Part shown: in pieces, positions 5,948 to 9,979 of the stretch
How the letters are laid out: each line of letters begins with the position of its first letter
Numbering within the stretch: position 1 is the stretch's first letter
Origin: Alphaproteobacteria bacterium
Lineage (GTDB): Bacteria; Pseudomonadota; Alphaproteobacteria; JAJFFI01
Reading direction: 5' to 3'
DNA length: 9,979 nt
NCBI GenBank assembly: GCA_021776755.1
Contig: JAJFFI010000456.1
Span: 1 to 9,979, forward strand
Notes under the pieces: generated by a model
The model's database searches: none
What the model was told of the DNA's origin: nothing
What the model saw: only the letters and a program-made list of their open reading frames with translations
Made by a program: the position numbers and the translations under genes

Positions 5948-7087
5948 TCAGGTGGCGGCGCGCGCGGCGGCTTCCTGCAGGCGGCGTTCGCGGATGCCGA
6001 GGCGCTGGCTCTCCGACTTGAGCTGGCCGCAAGCCGCGAGAATGTCCTGCCCCCGGGGCGTGCGTACCGTGCCGATCAGCCCGCCCGCGTTCACTGTCGT
6101 CGCGAAGGCATCGACCACGTCCGGCGCCGAACACAGATAGGGCGCGCCGGGCCACGGATTGAACGGGATCAGGTTGACCTTCGCCGGGATGCCCTTGAGA
6201 ACGCGGATCAGTTCCTTCGCGTCGGCCTGCGAGTCGTTGACGCCTTTCAGCATCACATACTCGAAGGTGATCCGCCGGGCGTTGTTCACGCCAGGATAGG
6301 CGCGGCAGGCCTCGAGCAGGTCCGAGATCGGGTACTTCTTGTTGACCGGCACGATGTCGTCGCGCAATTCATCGGTGACCGCATGGAGCGAGACCGCGAG
6401 GTTGACGCCGGTTTCCTCGCCGCAACGCTCGATCATCGGGACAACGCCGGCGGTCGACAGCGTGATCTTGCGCCGCGAGATGGCGATACCCTCGTTGTCG
6501 GTGATGATCCCGATGGACGTGCGCACGTTCTCGTAATTGTAGAGCGGCTCGCCCATGCCCATGAACACCAGGTTGGTGATCTTGCGGTCAGGCTTCGCCG
6601 ACGGCCAGTCGCCCAGATGATCCCGCGCCGACAAGACCTGGCCGACGATTTCACCTGGCGTCAGGTTCCGCACCAGCTTTTGTGTGCCGGTGTGGCAGAA
6701 CCGGCAGGTCAGCGTGCAACCCACCTGGGACGAGATACAGAGCGTGCCCCTGTCGGACTCGGGAATGAAGACGGTTTCGGCCTCCTGCCCGTCGTCGAAC
6801 CGGAACAGCCATTTCCGCGTGCCATCGGTGCTCAGCTGGTCGCGCACCACTTCGGGACGGTCCACCGTGTGCGCCGCTGCGAGCCGGGCGCGATAGTCCT
6901 TCGACAGCGTCGTCATCTCGGCAAAGTCCGTCTCGCCCCGGCAATACAGCCAGTGCCAGAGCTGCTTGGCGCGGAACGCGGGCTCGCCCGCCGCGGCGAC
7001 GGAATCCTTCAGCTCGTCGCGCGACAGGCCGACGAGTCCGGTCAGGCCGGACGGCGTTTCAGGGGTGATGACGGTCATGGCGCTCAC
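5948..7087 (-). CDS. rlmN: Dual-specificity 23S rRNA A2503 / tRNA A37 C2-methyltransferase RlmN
   Basis: This radical-SAM enzyme methylates carbon 2 of A2503 in 23S rRNA, and A37 in a subset of tRNAs in well-studied members, using a methylated cysteine as carrier. The length (379 residues) is normal. The radical-SAM cluster motif is Cys124-x3-Cys128-x2-Cys131 ([11 protein letters not shown]). Cys117 ([10 protein letters not shown]) and Cys353 ([12 protein letters not shown]) match the two catalytic cysteines, E. coli Cys118 and Cys355. The SAM-binding [12 protein letters not shown], the [11 protein letters not shown] and the NLAVSLHA blocks are intact. The RlmN rather than Cfr identity follows from the overall pattern; Cfr is the lesser possibility. 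ATG 7087 has GGGAAGG just upstream; Met4 (7078) is an alternative. It lies 47 bases after the second IalB gene on the same strand, so it may be the last gene of that transcript. Confidence 0.98.
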   Translation of the reverse strand: MSAMTVITPETPSGLTGLVGLSRDELKDSVAAAGEPAFRAKQLWHWLYCRGETDFAEMTTLSKDYRARLAAAHTVDRPEVVRDQLSTDGTRKWLFRFDDGQEAETVFIPESDRGTLCISSQVGCTLTCRFCHTGTQKLVRNLTPGEIVGQVLSARDHLGDWPSAKPDRKITNLVFMGMGEPLYNYENVRTSIGIITDNEGIAISRRKITLSTAGVVPMIERCGEETGVNLAVSLHAVTDELRDDIVPVNKKYPISDLLEACRAYPGVNNARRITFEYVMLKGVNDSQADAKELIRVLKGIPAKVNLIPFNPWPGAPYLCSAPDVVDAFATTVNAGGLIGTVRTPRGQDILAACGQLKSESQRLGIRERRLQEAAARAAT

Positions 7088-7134
7088 ATAGCCTTCCCGG
7101 CGGGCGGAAACAAGGCGTGTCGTGGACCGGCCGC

Positions 7135-7920
7135 TCAGCGAAGCGGGATGATTTTCGAGCGCTTGGGCTTCGGATCGGACGGCGGCAGCAGCAACGCCTT
7201 GCGTGCAGTTTCGTCCCCGGTCTTCTTGGTCGTTGTCACGGTCGGCGTCTTCGAGTCTTTCGGCTCTTTCCCGGATTTCTTTTTCGCGGTCTTCTCTTCG
7301 CCAGCCGTCTTGCCTTCGCCCTTCTCGCCGTCCTTGCCTTCTTCGCCGGCAGTTTTTTTGTCGCCCTCTTCGCCTTTAGGGCCATGGCCACAGGCCTTGC
7401 TGATGGCGGCATAGGCTTCGGCGAAACCGACGAGGGAATAGGTATCGGACGTTGACTTGCCCCAGGCCGTGACGCCGCTGACGATCATCGTCTTGCCTTC
7501 CTTCATGGCGACCAGCATCTTCTCGGCGATGCCCTTTCGACCCGGCAGCGCGCCATCCCGCGACGTGCGGAGCTGGAAATCGTTGCCTCCGATCTTGACC
7601 TCGACCTGTGTGCCCTTGCGGAAGAGATATCCGGAGATGAAGGCCACCTCGTCTTTAACTCTGGCGCCCGGATGATGCGTCACCAGAGCCTCAGGCTCGC
7701 CCCGGGTACGGTTGCCGCCTTTGACCTCTTTCGGGACGCTTGAGGCGTAGCAGAGATGGCGTTTCTTCTCGCCTTGCTCCCAGGCGCCCCAGTCTCCGAA
7801 CTGTTCGATGAGTTTGGGCTCGTCATAAGCGAGCGCGGGCGTTGCTGCATATAGGATCGCCGCGGCTGCCAGCCACACCGGGCATTTTACCTGTGTCAGG
7901 AGTATCGTGTGCCGTTGCAT
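7135..7920 (-). CDS. Invasion-associated locus B (IalB) family protein with charged C-terminal tail
   Basis: This is an exported IalB-family protein of 261 residues. The open frame extends upstream to 8049, but ATG 7920 fits best. It gives a clean signal peptide (hydrophobic to about residue 31, ending TPALA) and avoids overlap with the upstream gene; AAGGA sits just before it. The domain runs from about 33 to 178 with FGDWGAWE, the cysteine pair Cys57 and Cys177 (probable disulfide), [18 protein letters not shown], and the [15 protein letters not shown] block. These parallel the upstream gene's product closely. About 83 further residues follow and are absent from that paralogue. They are a Lys/Glu/Gly-rich low-complexity tail with KTAGEE twice (189-194, 204-209), a threonine patch, and a basic end (KPKRSK). 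IalB is linked to erythrocyte invasion in Bartonella, but most homologues are in free-living species and their role is unknown. Confidence 0.87.
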   Translation of the reverse strand: MQRHTILLTQVKCPVWLAAAAILYAATPALAYDEPKLIEQFGDWGAWEQGEKKRHLCYASSVPKEVKGGNRTRGEPEALVTHHPGARVKDEVAFISGYLFRKGTQVEVKIGGNDFQLRTSRDGALPGRKGIAEKMLVAMKEGKTMIVSGVTAWGKSTSDTYSLVGFAEAYAAISKACGHGPKGEEGDKKTAGEEGKDGEKGEGKTAGEEKTAKKKSGKEPKDSKTPTVTTTKKTGDETARKALLLPPSDPKPKRSKIIPLR

Positions 7921-7951
7921 GTTCCTTGGCCCAAACTCCAGGCGGCAGTCT

Positions 7952-8494
7952 TCAGACACCGCATTCCTTGGTAATCGCATCATAGGCGGCCGAGAACCCG
8001 CTGAGCGAATAGGTGTCGCGGGTCCGGGTGCCGCGGTTCGAGCGGCCATAGACGATCATCCGCGACTGCTTCTGCATTGCCTTGACCATATCCTGCTCGG
8101 TTTTCTTGCTCTTGGCCCAGGCGCTGTCGCCCCGGGTGAAAAGCGTGAAGCGTTTGCGCGTGATATGCACGGTGACCGTGCTCTTTTTGCGGAAATCGTA
8201 GCCGTTCACGACGTTGATCTCGTGCTTGATCTTGGCGGCAGGCTGATGCGTGACGAAGAACTGGATTTCCCCGCGTTTCTTGTACTTGCCTTTATCCGAG
8301 ATCGGCTTGCTCGCCATATAGCAGATCTTGGATTTGCCCTCGCCGGCATGGAAGGCTTCCCACTCGCCATAGGCGCCGATGAAGATGGTCTCGGCGGCAT
8401 TCGCCGGTGCAGCGGCATAGAGAACAAGCGCCAGCGCGCCCATCCATGTTGCCGTGCGAGGCATCAATTGTCTGGTCTGGTTTTGAAAAAACAT
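7952..8494 (-). CDS. Invasion-associated locus B (IalB) family protein
   Basis: This 180-residue exported protein is the compact paralogue of the downstream IalB-like gene. A signal peptide covers about residues 1-33 (hydrophobic 19-29, APANA before the cut). The mature domain shows GAYGEWEAFHAGEGKSKICYMAS with Cys58, FFVTHQPAAKIKHEINVVNGY, and the C-terminal RDTYSLSGFSAAYDAITKEC with Cys178, likely a disulfide pair with Cys58. It ends two residues after that cysteine, so it lacks the tail of its neighbour. ATG 8494 has GGAG 4 bases upstream; Met11 (8464) has no ribosome site. The mature protein is very basic in its middle (KGKYKKRG, RKRFTLFTRG). It is separated from the upstream RNA methyltransferase by 32 bases containing 11-bp repeats, and from the second IalB gene by 31 bases. 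The pair probably arose by tandem duplication. Function unknown; periplasmic location is inferred. Confidence 0.9.
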   Translation of the reverse strand: MFFQNQTRQLMPRTATWMGALALVLYAAAPANAAETIFIGAYGEWEAFHAGEGKSKICYMASKPISDKGKYKKRGEIQFFVTHQPAAKIKHEINVVNGYDFRKKSTVTVHITRKRFTLFTRGDSAWAKSKKTEQDMVKAMQKQSRMIVYGRSNRGTRTRDTYSLSGFSAAYDAITKECGV

Positions 8495-8505
8495 GGATCT
8501 CCGTT

Positions 8506-8533
8506 CAGTCGTGACTCAGTCGGCACTCAATCT
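8506..8533. repeat. Tandem 11-bp imperfect repeats between SpoU and IalB genes
   Basis: CAGTCGTGACT (8506-8516) is followed at once by CAGTCGGCACT (8517-8527), 9 of 11 bases identical, and by a partial third unit CAATC (8528-8532). The first unit also contains the dyad AGTC-GT-GACT (8507-8516). The repeats fill the gap upstream of the first IalB gene and overlap the stop codon of the RNA methyltransferase gene. Phasing of one helical turn suits an operator, but this is inference. Confidence 0.4.
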
Positions 8534-9066
8534 GTCTGCGCTTTCCTGCGCACAAGTGGCTCGCCGAACGCATGCTCGGGAATGATCTCGGGTGTCCCCC
8601 CGGGTACCAGCGGCCGTCCTGCGAACCGGCCCATCGTGGTGATGCGATCATACATCACGATCGCACCGGCAACCGCGAGGTTGACGCAGAATTGTGTCGG
8701 AATCTTAACCACATGATCGCAGAGCGCAACCAGCTCGGGCGACAGCGATCCGCGCTCGGGGCCGAGTACATAGGCGGCCCGTTGCGGGTGCCGGAAGCTC
8801 GGCAGTTCGTCCGCACCCTCGATCAGTTCGATGCCGACGAGGCTGCATCCCCTGGGAAGTGCCAGGTCTGCAATGTTGTCCCATTCGTGAAGCGGCAGAT
8901 GCGACACCGAATCCGACGTGTCGGCCCGCTTGCCCTCGCTCCGGGAATAGACGGCGCCGACCGTGAACACAAAGCTTGCGCCGAACGCGTGCGCGGTCCG
9001 GAACAGGCTGCCCGCGTTCATCTGCTTGCTGATTCCTTCAACGCCAATGCCGAAATATCCCCGCAT
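8527..9066 (-). CDS. SpoU/TrmH family RNA 2'-O-ribose methyltransferase
   Basis: This compact SPOUT-fold enzyme of 179 residues transfers a methyl group from SAM to a ribose 2'-OH of rRNA or tRNA. The knotted-fold motifs are in order: motif 1 NAGSLFRTAHAFGA with Asn17 and Arg23, motif 2 YVLGPERGSLSPELVALCDHVVKIPT with Glu104, and motif 3 QFCVNLAVAGAIVMYDR with Asn129. No N-terminal substrate-binding domain (as in RlmB or TrmH with extra domains) is present. The frame is open to 9270, but the added 68 residues are arginine-rich and unlike the family and overlap the divergent asparaginase. ATG 9066, with AAGG 9 bases upstream, is the start. The exact RNA target cannot be told from sequence. It heads a row of same-strand genes with two IalB genes and rlmN, so two RNA methyltransferases bracket the exported proteins. 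Confidence 0.93.
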   Translation of the reverse strand: MRGYFGIGVEGISKQMNAGSLFRTAHAFGASFVFTVGAVYSRSEGKRADTSDSVSHLPLHEWDNIADLALPRGCSLVGIELIEGADELPSFRHPQRAAYVLGPERGSLSPELVALCDHVVKIPTQFCVNLAVAGAIVMYDRITTMGRFAGRPLVPGGTPEIIPEHAFGEPLVRRKAQTD

Positions 9067-9074
9067 GGCCGGAA

Positions 9075-9099
9075 CCTTGCACAGCCCCCCGCGGCAAGG
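9075..9099 (-). promoter_or_regulatory. Hairpin that could hide the SpoU gene's ribosome site
   Basis: CCTTGC (9075-9080) and GCAAGG (9094-9099) are perfect complements across 13 bases. On the - strand transcript the 3' arm contains the AAGG ribosome site of the RNA methyltransferase start at 9066, so folding would cover it. The stem is short (6 pairs). It lies in the 113-base divergent gap before the asparaginase gene, which otherwise shows no clear promoter hexamers. Confidence 0.3.
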
Positions 9100-9179
9100 C
9101 AAGTTGTGTCGGCGCGAGGGACAAGGACCGTGATCTGGCCCGCCCGCATCTGTTGCCATTTCAACCGGATCTCCCAGCC

Positions 9180-9979
9180 ATGACCGCCGAAAATCCCGTT
9201 CTGGTCGAGGCCACACGCGGCGCCACCGTCGAGAGCGCGCACCGTGGCGCGGTGGCGATTCTGGATGCAACAGGGGAAAGCGTCTTCACTGTCGGCGATG
9301 TCACCCGCCCGGTGTTTCCGCGTTCGGCGATCAAGCCGATCCAGGCGTTGCCGTTGCTCGAATCGGGTGCGGCCGAGGCGTTCGGTGTCAGCGATGCCGA
9401 GATCGCGCTGGCCTGCGCGTCCCATAATGGCGAGTCCGAACATGTGCATGCCGCGGGCGGCTGGCTCGAACGGCTCGGCCGGGACGAAAGCGTTCTCGAA
9501 TGCGGTAGCCACGCACCCATGTACGGCCCGGCCGCCGAGGCGCTGGCGGTCGACGGTGCCTCTCCCTGCCCGCTCCACAACAATTGTTCCGGCAAACACA
9601 CCGGATTTGTCGCGACGGCACTGCACTTCGGCGAGGATCCGAAAGGCTATGTCCGCCCGGGCCACCCGGTGCAGCAGCGGCTGGCCGCGGCGCTTGAGGA
9701 CGTCACCGGGGAAGACCTGTCTGGCGCGCCGACGGGCACCGACGGCTGCGCTATTCCGACGATCGGCGTGAGCCTCACGGGCCTTGCGCGCGGCATGGCG
9801 GCCTTTGCCCGCCCGGCGGCGGACGACGCCCGCGCCCGCGCGATGGCCCGTATCCGCGCGGCGATGGCGGCGCATTCGTTTCTGGTTGCTGGCACCGAGC
9901 GCTTCGACACCCAGGTGATGGAAGTTACCGGCCAGGACGCCCTCGTGAAAACCGGCGCCGAGGGCGTCTATTGCGCGAT
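9180..9979 (+). CDS. L-asparaginase, R. etli ReAV type (Asparaginase_II family), 5' part
   Basis: The first 266 residues are present and the frame is open at the right edge, so the end is missing. The family hydrolyses L-asparagine to aspartate and ammonia and is unrelated to E. coli-type asparaginases. Every key residue of R. etli asparaginase V is present with an offset of one. Ser49 and Lys52 lie in RSAIKPIQ (ReAV Ser48, Lys51). Ser81 lies in ASHNGE (Ser80). Cys136 and Lys139 lie in NNCSGKH (Cys135, Lys138). Cys190 lies in TDGCAIP (Cys189). This predicts an active, zinc-influenced, cytosolic enzyme. No signal peptide precedes the domain (MTAENPVLVEATRG). The ribosome site is weak. The gene is divergent from the SpoU methyltransferase with 113 bases between the starts, so it probably has its own promoter. 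I leave the symbol empty because several unrelated genes share the ans names. Confidence 0.95.
   Translation, partial: MTAENPVLVEATRGATVESAHRGAVAILDATGESVFTVGDVTRPVFPRSAIKPIQALPLLESGAAEAFGVSDAEIALACASHNGESEHVHAAGGWLERLGRDESVLECGSHAPMYGPAAEALAVDGASPCPLHNNCSGKHTGFVATALHFGEDPKGYVRPGHPVQQRLAAALEDVTGEDLSGAPTGTDGCAIPTIGVSLTGLARGMAAFARPAADDARARAMARIRAAMAAHSFLVAGTERFDTQVMEVTGQDALVKTGAEGVYCA

Noticed and set aside
6383..7414. A 343-codon + strand open frame over rlmN and the second IalB gene
   Set aside because: It is antisense to rlmN with all catalytic residues intact on the other strand. It spans an intergenic gap and reads as low-complexity.
7921..8049. N-terminal extension of the second IalB gene up to ATG 8049
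   Set aside because: It would overlap the upstream IalB gene and bury the signal peptide; ATG 7920 gives a normal exported protein.
9067..9270. N-terminal extension of the SpoU methyltransferase up to ATG 9270
   Set aside because: The added residues are arginine-rich, absent from the family and overlap the divergent asparaginase start; ATG 9066 has a good ribosome site.
9018..9875. A 285-codon - strand open frame opposite the asparaginase gene
   Set aside because: The + strand carries the full asparaginase motif set; the antisense frame is an arginine/alanine-rich shadow.

Overview
The window comes from a GC-rich alphaproteobacterium. The evidence is an Irr-type Fur-family regulator next to fabI, an Irr-type iron control element (ICE-like box), two proteins of the invasion-associated locus B family, and a Rhizobium etli-type (ReAV-like) L-asparaginase. 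The gene mix fits Rhizobiales, Rhodospirillales or a neighbouring order; I cannot fix the genus from sequence alone. All twelve genes found look chromosomal. I saw no rRNA, tRNA, insertion sequence, CRISPR array or phage gene.

Layout. Positions 1-3872 are all on the + strand: the 3' end of fabI, irr, rubrerythrin, a two-cluster Fe-S protein with CCG domains (GlpC/HdrD-like), and a DUF3501 protein. The last of these carries an unusual in-frame hydrophobic N-terminal extension. A convergent LRR gene follows on the - strand (3886-5109), encoding a secreted protein with about 14 leucine-rich repeats. It is divergent from a small unrecognised membrane protein (5272-5934, +). Next comes a - strand row read in the order SpoU-family RNA methyltransferase (8527-9066), IalB-family protein 1 (7952-8494), IalB-family protein 2 with a charged tail (7135-7920), and rlmN (5948-7087). 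Divergent from that row, an asparaginase gene starts at 9180 and runs off the right edge.

How the parts fit together. The most coherent system is iron/peroxide defence. Irr lies directly upstream of rubrerythrin, and a 27-bp imperfect palindrome centred on a near-consensus ICE box touches the -35 of the likely rubrerythrin promoter. This fits Irr repressing an iron-binding peroxidase when iron is scarce. The rubrerythrin lacks a rubredoxin domain. The two genes behind it, an Fe-S/CCG protein and DUF3501, are plausible parts of its electron supply. A good intrinsic terminator sits between rubrerythrin and these two genes, so rubrerythrin is probably made in excess. The membrane extension on DUF3501 could dock the complex at the quinone pool; this is inference. 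The - strand row mixes RNA modification (SpoU methyltransferase, RlmN) with two exported proteins of poorly known role.

No gene-free stretch exceeds 300 bases; the longest (924-1115) holds the ICE box, a promoter and two hairpins.
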